The notes under the pieces are model-generated. The model worked only from the letters and a program-made list of their open reading frames with translations. It made no database searches and was not told the origin of the DNA. A stretch of 22,500 nucleotides of DNA. It comes from Chrysomallon squamiferum (taxonomy: Eukaryota > Mollusca > Gastropoda > Neomphalida > Peltospiridae). The position numbers were made by a program, and so were the translations under genes. The stretch spans positions 16,096,772 through 16,119,271 of the forward strand of contig CM022666.1 of assembly GCA_012295275.1 (NCBI GenBank), read 5' to 3'. Positions 1 through 8,930 of the stretch are shown here, piece after piece. How positions within the stretch are numbered: position 1 is the stretch's first letter; every line of letters begins with the position of its first letter.

Positions 1-37
1 AAAATTAAGTCAGAGTGTCTGTCTGTACGTTTTCACT

Positions 38-205
38 ATCGTCAGTTACGTGTAATTCTTGCTATTATTTAGAATAATTCGTAATGGTCGTTGTAGTAGT
101 CGTAGTCATCATTATCACTGACAAAGAAATTAGGTTTATGTTGCTGTTATCGTCAGTTACGTCTACTTTACGTTATTATTTTAAATATGTCGTTGTGGTC
201 GTCAT
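38..205. repeat. Diverged ~111-bp direct duplication
   Basis: The segment starting ATCGTCAGTTACG at 38 recurs at 149, an offset of 111 bases. Both copies continue with a TTATT-rich stretch and then a GTCGTTGT-GTCGT motif, with many substitutions. The surrounding 1-330 is rich in GTC, GTT and AGT trinucleotides, as in a decayed trinucleotide repeat. No coding frame is apparent. The extent of the second copy is approximate. Confidence 0.45.
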
Positions 206-366
206 ACAGTTTATTCGTTGTTGTTATTAGTAACAACAGCAGTAGTAGCAGTCGCCGTTACTGTAGAAATGTCGTTGTTGGAGTCATGTTTATCGAACAG
301 TGTGTTGTACTAAATGAGATGTGAGTAAATTTGTCAGTAAAACTGAACAGTGACTGGATTCTCTGT

Positions 367-381
367 GGGTGGGTGGGTGGG
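367..381 (+). other. Perfect G-quadruplex motif with single-base loops
   Basis: The bases GGGTGGGTGGGTGGG give four runs of three G separated by single T loops. This class of sequence is known to form very stable parallel quadruplexes. It stands alone in an AT-rich neighbourhood, with TTTTTGCC immediately after it. It could also be read simply as a short (GGGT)n microsatellite. Any function is unknown. Confidence 0.7.
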
Positions 382-466
382 TTTTTGCCACACCCATGAA
401 ACGGAATGGCTTAGAACATAAATATTTAAATACTGGTTTTTGAAAGAGTATTGTGCGGTATGAAGA

Positions 467-850
467 ACCAAACCTAAACCAGTTTCAGTACAGATCTAGA
501 ACATTTTCTGTAATATCACATAAATAAATCAAATCAAATCAAATCAAATAAATAAATTATATTGAAATAAAATAAAATAAAATAATGTATTGAGGTGATT
601 AGTGAAAATGATATTAGCGTCAGTGAAATATTATTACAAACATAAACCAGTTCTGAATATCATTTCTAAATCGTAAACTAGTTTTAGAGTCATTTAAACA
701 AACACAATCAACTTCTCGAGAAGGTTTAAAGAGGCATAAGATGTTATATTGATAAATCTGAAACCTAAACAAGTTACTGTATAACAAAACCAACATCCTT
801 ACAGATTACAATACAGAAACTGTAAAAACCTAAACCGGTTTCAGAAGACA
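467..850. repeat. Dispersed short repeat, consensus AAACCTAAACCAGTTTCAG
   Basis: Five related copies lie at about 469-487, 641-656, 674-690, 761-778 and 828-845. They are separated by unrelated AT-rich sequence, so this is a scattered family rather than a clean tandem array. The last copy carries the palindrome AAACCGGTTT. A reverse-complement-like copy (TACTGGTTTTTG) sits near 431. It may be a strongly decayed minisatellite. Confidence 0.4.
521..586. repeat. (AAATC)n and (AAATA)n pentanucleotide repeats
   Basis: Four tandem AAATC units occupy 526-545, and AAATA units run from about 565 to 585, joined by AAAT-like sequence. This is ordinary microsatellite DNA. Confidence 0.85.
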
Positions 851-859
851 ACAAAAACC

Positions 860-1431
860 CCAAATTTTAACATTAATAAACAACAGTGAATGATGAAATG
901 GAGTTTCTGTTTTCGTGCGTGGTTTTGCTGAAACGATTAAACGTTTTCCTTTTCTCTTCTCGAACTCTATCTGGAACTGTTTCTCAAACAGAGGTTCGTT
1001 ATCTGGAATCGTTTTACAGTTGTAATTTAAATTTCCATCATAAATCGGGGCTACCGCTGTGACGTCACCGATTTATTGAACGTGACGTGAAACAGCGTGG
1101 CGCTTATTACTTTGATGTAGTAATTAAGTTTACGTAGTGCAGGAAGCTGGGCCAGTAAATATGCACAATTAGCGACACGCCGGTGGGGCGCTGGGCTGGC
1201 AAGACAAACCCAGTTTTCGAGATCGTTTCTCAGACGAGAATCTCTGAGCTTGCAGAACGCCCAGACTTGCAGTGTGATGATGAAAGTGAAGCGTCAAGGT
1301 TTGATGTAGAACAGACAGAAGAAGCCACTTGGCTTGAAACTTGGCGTCTTTGTTTTTGTTCTCAGTTATTTTTGATCAGAGTAATTATGAGTAATTTATT
1401 ATAGATTTCATTCCGTTTAATTTATTGAAGG
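860..1431. other. Unique, moderately GC-rich sequence without a recognised gene
   Basis: This stretch is not simple repeat and is richer in CpG than its flanks, especially at 1040-1290. An open frame of 73 codons covers 1183-1404 on the plus strand, but it begins at GTG, matches no family I recognise, and ends in an AT-rich tail, so I do not call it a gene. The region could hold regulatory DNA; see the CRE pair at 1060-1090. Confidence 0.4.
1060..1090. promoter_or_regulatory. Paired CRE-like sites (TGACGTCA and TGACGTGA)
   Basis: A full palindromic cAMP-response element, TGACGTCA, lies at 1060-1067. A one-mismatch relative, TGACGTGA, lies at 1083-1090, 23 bases away start to start. Proteins of the CREB/ATF/bZIP class bind this palindrome in animals. 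Sequence match alone does not show use. Confidence 0.4.
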
Positions 1432-1595
1432 ATTTTTTTTTCTTTTTTTTTCTTTGTTTTTTTTTTTTTTTTGTTTCTTTGTTTTTTCTTCTTTTTGTTC
1501 TCTCTTATTTTCTTATATGTATCTCTTTCACTCTATCTCTCTCTCTCTCTCTCTCTCTCGATATTTGTCTGTTTATCTCTTGCTGCTTATATGTA

Positions 1596-1669
<74 letters not shown>

Positions 1670-1672
1670 CAA
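1432..1672 (+). repeat. Long pyrimidine tract with (TC)n blocks
   Basis: Poly-T and T/C-rich sequence from 1432 leads into (TC)n at 1536-1559 and a pure (TC)n block at 1601-1663, ending in TTTCTTTC. A short non-repeat segment (about 1560-1600) separates the two blocks. Long mirror-symmetric TC tracts can form triplex DNA. The open frames here encode only Ser-Leu and Phe runs and are not genes. Confidence 0.9.
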
Positions 1673-1679
1673 CTATTAG

Positions 1680-1748
1680 AGACACGGCATGAAATATATT
1701 TGTCTGTTTATGGGAAGGAGCAAATAAACGATCACTTGCTGCTAACAG
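1680..1748 (+). other. Possible 69-nt internal exon (speculative)
   Basis: The segment is preceded by a long pyrimidine tract ending TTTCAACTATTAG, an acceptor-like AG at 1678-1679. It is followed by CAG|GTAAGA at 1746-1754, a strong consensus 5' splice donor. The 69 bases are divisible by three. Only one of the three frames is open: entered with two bases of a split codon, it reads TRHEIYLSVYGKEQIN and continues to LLLT, leaving one base of the next split codon. That would make a symmetric phase-1 exon. The pyrimidine tract may be merely a microsatellite, no clear branch point is seen, and the peptide resembles no family I know. Confidence 0.15.
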
Positions 1749-1793
1749 GTAAGAATGGGCCTAGAAATAACGGCAGCTATCATAGCCCGAAGT

Positions 1794-1862
1794 AAATCAA
1801 TCAATCAATAAATAATGAAAAAATTTCGAACTTTTTTCATAATAAATAAATAAATAAATATT
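1794..1862. repeat. (AATC)n and (AAAT)n repeats
   Basis: AATC units run at 1794-1812 and AAAT units at 1841-1862, with an A- and T-rich spacer between them. This is ordinary microsatellite DNA. Confidence 0.85.
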
Positions 1863-1999
1863 TCCTGATATAAAGAAGCGGTTGCTTTTTCTATTTCATG
1901 ATAATTAAAATAAAAACAACAACATAATAAAACATTTACCTTTTTCAGTAATACTGAAATTATAAGCTGCTGGATTACTAAGTTAGGATAAATAATAAA

Positions 2000-2900
2000 A
2001 TTCATTATTTAATTTATTATTAACTTTTATTTTTTCCCTTTGTAACAAGACCTTAACTTCCGAGCACTACAAAAACTTCATAAACTTCCATGTTTACTAG
2101 AAGAGCCAATGATTAAAGAGTTTACAGTTTGTATAGGGAGCCAGCGAATCTCCGTCAAGTGCCGCTGTGCACTCAGACATGTTTGCCAAACGCTCAATTA
2201 CTGAACAAATTACGCCAATTGAAAGCAAATATTGAAGAGACATTAACGCTGTCTTTTATACTGGAAAACCTCGAAGCTTCTTGTAGGGCTGCTTTCAAGT
2301 TTAACTGATCCTTAAGGCGATACAAAGGAATTTCCCCACCAGACCATTGGCTGTTGTATATCGCATTAATGCAAGGGCAGAGTTGAATAATATTGCGCGT
2401 TTGTTTTTCTTTGACCTCTGTGTTTGCCCTTTATGCGGACCGGAGAGAAACTTTCACAGCTGTGACGTTGAATGCGGCCTGGTCCAGCGTGAAGCGAAAA
2501 TCTTCGAACAAATCCAAATTTCGTGACTGAGAAACGATTGATAAAAGAACTTCTTGTGTTTGTCTTCTTTCTGCTCCCTCGTTTACACCCTGTTACTTAA
2601 CAGCGTGTCAACAATAGGTGCCCGTGTTTACACGGACTGTCGGCGTGAAGAGAAACGCGAATTCTTAGAGAAAATATTACACACAAATTAACAGTTTTCA
2701 TTCCACTTCGATACGTTGTCGTTTTGTCCACTGATGTTTCGTAACGCGTGTTTAAGTCAATTGTTTGTTGTACGTTGTAAAACGCCGCGATTTATTCAAG
2801 ACAAATTTCAAAATTTTTATTCTGTTTTGAAGTAAAGTGATTTTTCTTCTGTAATTACATTTGTATATCATTATGAACAATTCATTAGTTGGTGTTTGTC
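2000..2900. other. Unique non-repeat block, no gene recognised
   Basis: About 900 bases of complex sequence contain neither microsatellite nor long open frame. The part from 2100 to 2780 has balanced composition and intact CpGs (for example near 2460-2490 and 2640-2660), unlike most of the window. I see no tRNA, exon or transposon signature. It is a reasonable place to test for a conserved non-coding element, but nothing in the sequence alone proves one. Confidence 0.4.
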
Positions 2901-2917
2901 TTTAAAATAATCAAATA

Positions 2918-3144
2918 AAGAAATATAATAAATAAAATAAATAATAAAAAGAGCAGCAAAGAAATAAAATCTGCTACTACTACCACTACTATTACTATTA
3001 CCAATTCTACTACTAAAACAACACAACAACCACTACTGCTATTATTATCACCACTACTACTACTATTACTTCTGTTACTTGTACAATAATGCAACAACTA
3101 ATGCTACTGCTAGTAGTGCTACTGCTGCTACTACTACTACTAAA
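2918..3144. repeat. AAAT-rich tract and degenerate (ACT)n trinucleotide repeat
   Basis: AATAAA-like repeats at 2918-2960 lead into an imperfect ACT/CTA trinucleotide repeat at 2971-3144, with ATT and ACA variants. The antisense open frame through it is a run of Val, Ser and Ile and is not a gene. Confidence 0.8.
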
Positions 3145-3232
3145 ACATTTTTACTAGAGGTGCATAAAACAACAGGAATAAAGAAAGCACTGTAAAAGGA
3201 TATTTTAATAACAAACAAAATTAATTTATTAC

Positions 3233-3237
<5 letters not shown>

Positions 3238-3302
<65 letters not shown>
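3238..3302 (+). repeat. (GA)n dinucleotide repeat, ~65 bp
   Basis: This is a pure purine GA repeat on the plus strand, followed by GTCAGTCAGTG. It is complementary to the TC repeat at 1601-1663. Confidence 0.95.
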
Positions 3303-3306
<4 letters not shown>

Positions 3307-3870
3307 TCAGTGTATATTAAATGAACTCTTCTACGTGTCCAGTGTTAAGTAACGTGGTGGGTATGCTTTGTTTACATAGTAAATGTTATGTTTAGATTAT
3401 GACATCTCTCTCTGATATCACTTGATATTACACATACGGATTCTGCCTCTCTGTTTGACCTAATGTTTCACACTGCTACTGTCTTCCATCACACGCTTTC
3501 GCTCCTCTTTTTTTTTTTCTCTTTCTTATTTTTTTTTTTCTTCTCCTTTTTACCAAAGAGTGTCTGTGTGTGTACAAGTAAAAATAATTTAACATATCGA
3601 GTGGTGCTGTTTGTTTTTCTTGTCGACAGTTCTCAGTCTGGCGTTGGAGAAAATCGGTAGTGGCCTGTCAACTGCCAATTACAGACGAACATCTCGTCGC
3701 GAAAATAAACACAGATTAGCAGATTTAGAACACTTTGCCCTTCCCTTACAGGAAGACCTGCGATAGGCCAGTGGTTTGCGCGTCTGCTCGAGTTTAAAGA
3801 AGGATTGGCAGGTGTGAACAGGGTGCAGGAAAGAGAGTGAATATGATCCAGGGCAGAAGTTGTGTAAGTT
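3303..3870. other. Mostly unique sequence with a pyrimidine tract
   Basis: The only obvious low-complexity part is T/C-rich DNA at 3505-3552, followed by a short GT run near 3562-3573. The rest is complex sequence with no open frame that looks coding. Overlapping open frames on both strands around 3680-3940 have no recognisable domain. Confidence 0.4.
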
Positions 3871-4085
3871 ACAAGGAAGAGGGTACAGGCGATACGACTG
3901 GGAGAGTATAGAGGACAGACGAGAGTCTATAAGATACAACCACTGTTACAAGGAAGATAGTATAGGCGATACGACTGGGAGAGTAAAGGATAGACGAGAG
4001 TCTATAAGATACAACCACTGTTACAAGGAAGATAGTAACGATACGACTGGGGAGTATAAAGGATAGGTCTATAAGAAACAACATG
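3871..4085 (+). repeat. 77-bp purine-rich tandem repeat, about three copies
   Basis: Copies begin with ACAAGGAAGA at 3871, 3948 and 4023, giving units of 77, 75 and a shortened third copy. The shared core includes GATACGACTGGG, GTCTATAAGA and ACAACCACTGTT. A direct repeat AGAAGTTGTGTA at 3855 and 4151 brackets the array. Open frames on both strands cross the repeat; they lack ATG starts that fit and are repeat by-products. Confidence 0.85.
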
Positions 4086-4258
4086 AAGAGCTTACAGAAA
4101 CAACATAAAGCTTGTAAGGAAGAGAGAAGAGACCATGATATTTACGAGAAAGAAGTTGTGTAGGATACTAGAAATAAAGGATCTAAGGAAATTAGTACGT
4201 GTGACAGTGAAAGAGATTTTGTAAGATAGAAGGTGGAAAATATACACGAAACAAGTGT

Positions 4259-4375
4259 TAGAGAATACAAGAAATAAAGTATAACAGGATACAAGAATTA
4301 AAGTATGATAGGATACAGGAAATAAAATAAAGGATACACGAAAGGGTACATAGAATATAGCTAATAAAACATAAC
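4259..4375 (+). repeat. Degenerate ~24-bp repeat, consensus GGATACAAGAAATAAAGTAT
   Basis: At least five units related to GGATACARGAAATAAAG follow one another, with substitutions and small gaps; a further related copy lies near 4165-4182. It adjoins the 77-bp array and shares its purine-rich plus strand. Confidence 0.6.
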
Positions 4376-4433
4376 ACACCCGTCTTATATTTATGTTACT
4401 ACATATTTAAAAACTACATGATACTAAACACAT

Positions 4434-4482
4434 AAACAAATAAATAAATAAATAAAAAAATAAAAAAAAACAAATAAACAAA

Positions 4483-4513
<31 letters not shown>

Positions 4514-4528
4514 ATTAATTAATTAATA
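4434..4528. repeat. (AAAT)n tetranucleotide tract
   Basis: AAAT units with A-run and AAAC interruptions run for about 95 bases and end in (AATT)n. AATAAA hexamers here are a by-product of the repeat and should not be read as polyadenylation signals. Confidence 0.9.
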
Positions 4529-5400
4529 TACGGAAAAATAAATTTGCAATAAAACAAAACGTACAATATATATGTATATATAACCTGAAAAAATGGTTGC
4601 AATTAAAAGAAAAACGGCGGACGTAGGAAATAAAACAAAAGCAAGCCTGAAGCTGTAACGAAGTAGAGAAAAACAATTTAACAACGTGTGGAAAGGCAAA
4701 GATCTCATCAACGAGGTATTTTTTTTTTTCACATATTTTACAACGAGAAGAGCGGAGTTTAACCCGGCCTTCATTTCACAACGCGCGTATTAAATGTTAG
4801 CCTACGCTCCGAAGACTCGTAATAATGTCAGAATCAAATAAAACTATACACGTATATGGATTCGGCCGGATTATTTTACGATTTATACTTAACGATCCTA
4901 TTAAAGCGACCCCCTACGTTTAAATTCAAGACAGACACGCCGAAAAGAGGACGGGCGTTTGGCAAATCATCCCATAACAGAGTTTTGTTTTTTTTCTTTA
5001 TTTTATTTCGAATCCCGGCACTAAACTGTTTGTCGGATGAACAATAAAAAAGAGTAACTCTAGCCGCTTCGCTTCGTCTTTGAAGTGCTTGTTAGCTTAT
5101 CCACGTCGGCAACAATGTGGTCATTTTTTGTCGTAATTACAAGCTGGAGAACGTGCTACGTGTTTGTGCGAGGTTTTGTGCGTACGGGTCTAATTTGTTT
5201 TGTGTTTGTGAAGATTTACTGCCGGGTATCGCCGAACGCCGGTTTCGGGTGACGAGGGTCACTCGGGTACTCGATGTGTGACGTCACTGGTAAATTCTAG
5301 AACTGAAGCGGTCGCCTTGGAAACGTGATCTGCGAAGTTATTTAGTGTACAAGTTCACTTCACAAACTGATAATGCAGTGTTTTCTTTTCTTACTCTTTT
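4529..5400. other. Unique region, promoter-like in part
   Basis: A short TATATA run (4565-4582) and a T-run in 4985-4995 are the only low-complexity parts. From 5051 to 5345 the sequence is complex and CpG-containing, with clustered candidate regulatory sites (see 5249-5324). No gene is recognised; short open frames at 4523-4774 (minus) and 4856-5047 (plus) have no identifiable domain. Confidence 0.4.
5249..5324. promoter_or_regulatory. CRE with nearby hairpin and X-box-like motif
   Basis: In order: an inverted repeat GTGAC-gagg-GTCAC at 5249-5262, a perfect CRE TGACGTCA at 5279-5286, and GTCGCCTTGGAAAC at 5311-5324. The last is close to the imperfect palindrome recognised by RFX proteins (GTNRCC...RGYAAC). 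CRE and X-box motifs work together at some animal promoters, but use here is inferred only from sequence similarity. Confidence 0.3.
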
Positions 5401-5543
5401 TTTTTAATTATATTTTTAAAAATTTATTATTATTATTATTTTTTTTACATTTACGAAGTAAAGAATGTCATAGAATGTGATTTAAACAAACATTTTGAAA
5501 ACAAAATTAACATGAACGCGGACAAACAAACGCATTTATATAA

Positions 5544-5565
5544 ATACATACATATATATATACAG

Positions 5566-5611
<46 letters not shown>
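5544..5611. repeat. (TACA/TA) and (AC)n repeat
   Basis: Short ACATA and TATATA units lead into a pure (AC)n tract at 5568-5611, 44 bases, followed by GTATATAA. Confidence 0.95.
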
Positions 5612-5613
<2 letters not shown>

Positions 5614-5719
5614 ATATAAAATAAGAAATAAATTCATTATAATAACATTACCTGCAGCTTCACAAATATTTTTCTCTTCTTATATATATATAATATATAC
5701 AATAATAATATAATTGTTA

Positions 5720-5743
5720 TGACGTCATCGGATTAATGACGTA
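5720..5743. promoter_or_regulatory. Paired CRE-like sites
   Basis: A perfect TGACGTCA lies at 5720-5727 and a half-like TGACGTA at 5737-5743, 17 bases apart start to start. The flanks are AT-rich on the left and unique on the right. Confidence 0.35.
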
Positions 5744-5940
5744 GTTTGAGAAAGCCGCGTCAAATTGCTGAACATCAATTTTATACAGTTTTATCATTTC
5801 ACAAAAGTGTAAAAAACGAATTACTGCAAGACTCTAAGTTCATATCAATTTTTAATTCATATGTTAGGTTTCTGATATCTGAAAGCAGTTTAAATTAAAA
5901 GACAATTAGACAATTTTCAGTTTATGTTTAATACTAACAT
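5744..5940. other. Unique AT-rich spacer
   Basis: This is complex AT-rich DNA between the CRE pair and the next microsatellite. I see no gene, RNA or clear repeat in it. Confidence 0.4.
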
Positions 5941-5942
5941 AG

Positions 5943-5943
<1 letters not shown>

Positions 5944-5973
<30 letters not shown>

Positions 5974-5976
5974 TTA

Positions 5977-6013
<37 letters not shown>
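5944..6013. repeat. (TTTA)n then (TTA)n compound repeat
   Basis: Tetranucleotide TTTA units at 5944-5975 change directly to trinucleotide TTA units up to 6013. Confidence 0.95.
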
Positions 6014-6014
<1 letters not shown>

Positions 6015-6364
6015 TACTTTATTAAGTGTGTGTATTTAGTGTGTAAGTATGTGTGCATGTTTGAAAACAATGTGTATCATAAAAAAACTAAAAGTAAATT
6101 GATATGTTCTGACACAAAGACTCTCCAGCCTGTCATTTCCTGTTCACAAAACTAAGGTCAACAACAAAGAGTTTTTATATCACAGTTGTTAGGTGAAAAA
6201 CTGCTGTTTAAAAGTACACGTCTCTACTACACGCCTACGTCTATCAATCACCCCACGTGACCGGGTTAACCCGTTCTAACCACATATTTGTTGTCGCTAA
6301 ATCAAAGGTTGTGATGTATTATACTGGCAATGGAAGTAACAAGACCTATGTTGAAAAAAAGTCT
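6014..6364. other. Unique spacer, no gene recognised
   Basis: Apart from a GTGT-rich stretch near 6024-6060, this is complex sequence. It holds no convincing open frame, RNA gene or mobile element. Confidence 0.4.
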
Positions 6365-6490
6365 TAAAAAAAATATATATATATATATATAGAGGAAACA
6401 GTAAAATAGGTTATTTATTTATTTATTTATTTACTTATTTATTACCTTGTTATTATTTTTTCTTGTTTTTTTTTTTTTTTTTTTTTTACT
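6365..6490. repeat. TA, TTTA and poly-T low-complexity cluster
   Basis: (TA)n at about 6373-6391, (TTTA)n at 6411-6443 and a T-run at 6465-6487 lie within 125 bases. Confidence 0.9.
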
Positions 6491-6593
6491 TATTTTTTAT
6501 TTTTAATGACAAGACTTTTTAGTCTAACAACTACATCATCAAAATATATTAAATAACTTAACATGTAAACATTACTAAAACAACAACAACTCT

Positions 6594-6645
<52 letters not shown>

Positions 6646-6691
6646 TGTTGTTGTTGTTGTTGTTGTTATATTCTTTTTTTTTTTTTTTTTG
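6594..6691. repeat. (TTA)n-(TTG)n compound repeat with poly-T
   Basis: TTA units at 6594-6643 change to GTT units at 6645-6667, followed by a T-run at 6675-6690. The antisense frame encodes Ile and Thr runs and is not a gene. A poly-A run follows at 6796-6813. Confidence 0.95.
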
Positions 6692-6819
6692 GTTATTGTT
6701 CTAGTTGTTAGCATCCTCATCACTGTTCCTGTTACTGATGATTTATAATGATTCTGTTGTCTGAATACAGGTAATTTGTGTGATCGCAAACAATAAAAAA
6801 AAAAAAAAAAAAAGGAAAA

Positions 6820-7290
6820 TTGAGAGCCCTGTAACACTATATTCTACAAGTATTTAGGAAGCCGTACATTTAAAGTCTTAAGAAAACACAACTAAACTTT
6901 ATTACAGAGTTATTAAAGATTTCACTTTGATCAATACTCAGTTTCAACCAGCGAATTAACTATTAACCTCGAGATAGCGGTATCAGTATTACGTAATTAC
7001 CAGATAATCTCCCTTTATCGACTCTTTCAAACAGTTATCCTTCTTTACAGCGCTCTTTTAAAATTTTAGTTTTGCTTCATATTGTAACAGCGGTCACATG
7101 ATAGCGTTGATATTCCCAGAGATTTTGTTTTATTTATTCATTTTTTAACATGCGAGGTGTGGCTTAATAATTTAAATGGAGGTTTTTCAGATTTAGGTTT
7201 TTATTCTAAGTGCTAGAATTTCTCTGTGCCTGTGTAGTAACAGTGTGTTTTAAAACTGTGGCTAAAGAAAGTCTTTAAAGTAATCCAAGT
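6820..7290. other. Unique block, no gene recognised
   Basis: This is complex sequence with short homeodomain-type core motifs (TAATTA, AATTAC) and GATAA-type motifs around 6955-7020. Such short motifs are expected by chance in AT-rich DNA. No coding or RNA feature is supported. Confidence 0.35.
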
Positions 7291-7295
7291 TTAAA

Positions 7296-7506
7296 AAACT
7301 GAGAAGAAAAGAAAGAAAAAAAAAGAGAAGAAAAGAAAGAAAAGACGAATGAAACTATGAAGAAGAAGAAAGAGAAGGAATTAAAAATTAAAACTAAAAA
7401 AAAAAAAAAAAAAAAAGATGAATAATAAAAACATTAAAATCAGTCCAGAAAGAAAAAAAATATATTAATAATAATAATAATAATAGTAGTAGTAGTAGTA
7501 GTAGTA

Positions 7507-7545
<39 letters not shown>

Positions 7546-7680
7546 GTAATAATAATAATAACAATAATAACAACAACAACAATAATAACAATAAAATTAA
7601 ATTAAATTAAATAAAATTAAATTAAATTAAAATAAAACAAAAATTAAAAATTAAAAATAACTAAATAAATGTAAAAATTA
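7296..7680. repeat. Purine-rich tract, poly-A and (TAA/TAG/CAA)n, (AAATT)n
   Basis: AAGAAAAG-type purine sequence at 7300-7385 is followed by poly-A at 7397-7417. A trinucleotide array at about 7465-7593 then shifts TAA to TAG to TAA to CAA, and AAATT pentanucleotides run at about 7593-7635. The antisense frame is a poly-Leu run and not a gene. Confidence 0.9.
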
Positions 7681-7869
7681 AAAGTCGGAAAAAGAACGAT
7701 TGTTTCAAAACCTCTGCTGCTATTAAAGCTATATAAATATCTAACCCGAACTCGCTGAATGTTTTTCACACACAGTAAGTGAATAATAAACAAAACTTGT
7801 AGAGCGTTTGAAAACGAGACAACAAAGCTGAAAGAACTGAAATACAGTCAGAGAAAACGGTTTAAAAAC

Positions 7870-8167
7870 GAAAACTAAAATAACAACATAAAAACAACGA
7901 CAAATAAAATAAATAAAAATTATAATAATAAACAGTAAAACTATGAAAAGAAGATAAATAAATAAATAAATAGTCGCAAAAGATGAAGGAAAAGCACACA
8001 GACAAAACAAAATAAAAATAAAATAAATAAATAAATAATAATTTTTTAAATAAATGAATGAATGAATAAATAAATAAATAAACAAATAAATAATAAGATT
8101 TTAAATAAATAAATAATAAATAAATAAATAAATAAGATTTTAAATAAATAAATAAATAAATAAAAAA

Positions 8168-8218
<51 letters not shown>

Positions 8219-8275
8219 GAATTTAAATAAATAAAAATCAAGAAAAGTAAAAGAGTATTTAAAAAAAAAAAAAGG
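7870..8275. repeat. Long (AAAT)n tract with inserted AAGATTTT units
   Basis: AAAT-type DNA extends for about 400 bases. Within it the segment AAGATTTTAAAT occurs at 8095 and 8134, with the variant AAGAATTTAAAT at 8217. This suggests that short AAAT blocks and this spacer were duplicated together. Antisense frames encode only Phe-Ile-Tyr-Leu repeats. Confidence 0.9.
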
Positions 8276-8339
8276 AAGACGCAAACATACAACAACAACA
8301 ACAAGAACAAGAAGAACATGAATAAAAACCGAGAAGAAA

Positions 8340-8930
8340 AGGAAGATGGCGATAAGATGGTATCAGGCTGGAGAGTAAAGCGCGGTGACAGATATTAACG
8401 CTGCTGTATATCACACTCTAAAGAGACGAGTTAAAATATGAAAATATATGCAAGTGGGACAAAGCTTACTGCGTTGGAGTGGAAATCGCTTTACCTGTCG
8501 CATCATTTTCACTGTCAGAGTTAATAATCGCACAACAAGGCTACGCGGCCTCGCATAATGGAAAGAAATCCCAGTCTTTTTTAACTGGTGAAAAAACAGC
8601 CAGACGTTTCTTCCAGTTCCATGTGGTTGCCGCAGTCTGTGCGGAGATTTATTGAGGCAAGGAATGTACGAGGGGCAGAGAGAAACCAGCGGGCAGTTAT
8701 CAGCGCTGGAACACAAACAACCTGCTTCTGTAATGAGAACAAAAAAGGCCTGTGTCTGTGCTGTGGTTTGTTTTACGCTGTTGTGGTGGGTGCTTGCGCC
8801 GTAGCACGCGGTTTCCACGTCTGACGCCAGTCCCGTGGGTAGGATTAGGACGCTTTCAGAAGGAGAGACGTTCCCTGGTTGACGCTGACGTCGTCTGTCC
8901 AGACTTAATATGAACCCTGTTAGATTTGTC
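8340..8930. other. GC-richer unique island; longest complex open frame is not convincing
   Basis: This is one of the few blocks of balanced composition. A minus-strand open frame spans 8411-8818 (135 codons, reading for example ARPRSLVVRLLTLT). It begins at GTG, has its only internal ATGs close to its end, and matches no family I recognise. A plus-strand frame overlaps it at 8588-8824. The block may be an exon fragment, an old mobile-element remnant or regulatory DNA. TGACGCTGACGTCG at 8880-8893 is a near-CRE. Confidence 0.3.

Noticed and set aside
3860-4066. Plus-strand open frame with repeated DRRESIRYNHCYKEDS
   Set aside because: It starts at TTG, the repeat units differ in length (77 and 75), and the opposite strand is open as well, so the repetition comes from the DNA repeat.
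4434-4528. Clusters of AATAAA as polyadenylation signals
   Set aside because: They arise from the AAAT microsatellite here and elsewhere in the window.
5018-5032. TTTCGAATCCCGGCA, like a tRNA B box
   Set aside because: The upstream sequence is a T-run with no A box, D-arm or anticodon arm.
7394-8284. Long open frames of Leu, Phe, Ile and Tyr repeats
   Set aside because: They are direct translations of TAA/TAG and AAAT microsatellites, open in several frames at once.
8804-8812. GCACGCGGT, shared with miR-124
   Set aside because: Nine bases only, the seed is absent and no hairpin is visible.
8411-8818. 135-codon minus-strand open frame in non-repeat sequence
   Set aside because: It starts at GTG, its only internal ATGs are near its end, it overlaps an open frame on the other strand, and it shows no domain I recognise. 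Splice-flanked exon boundaries were not evident.
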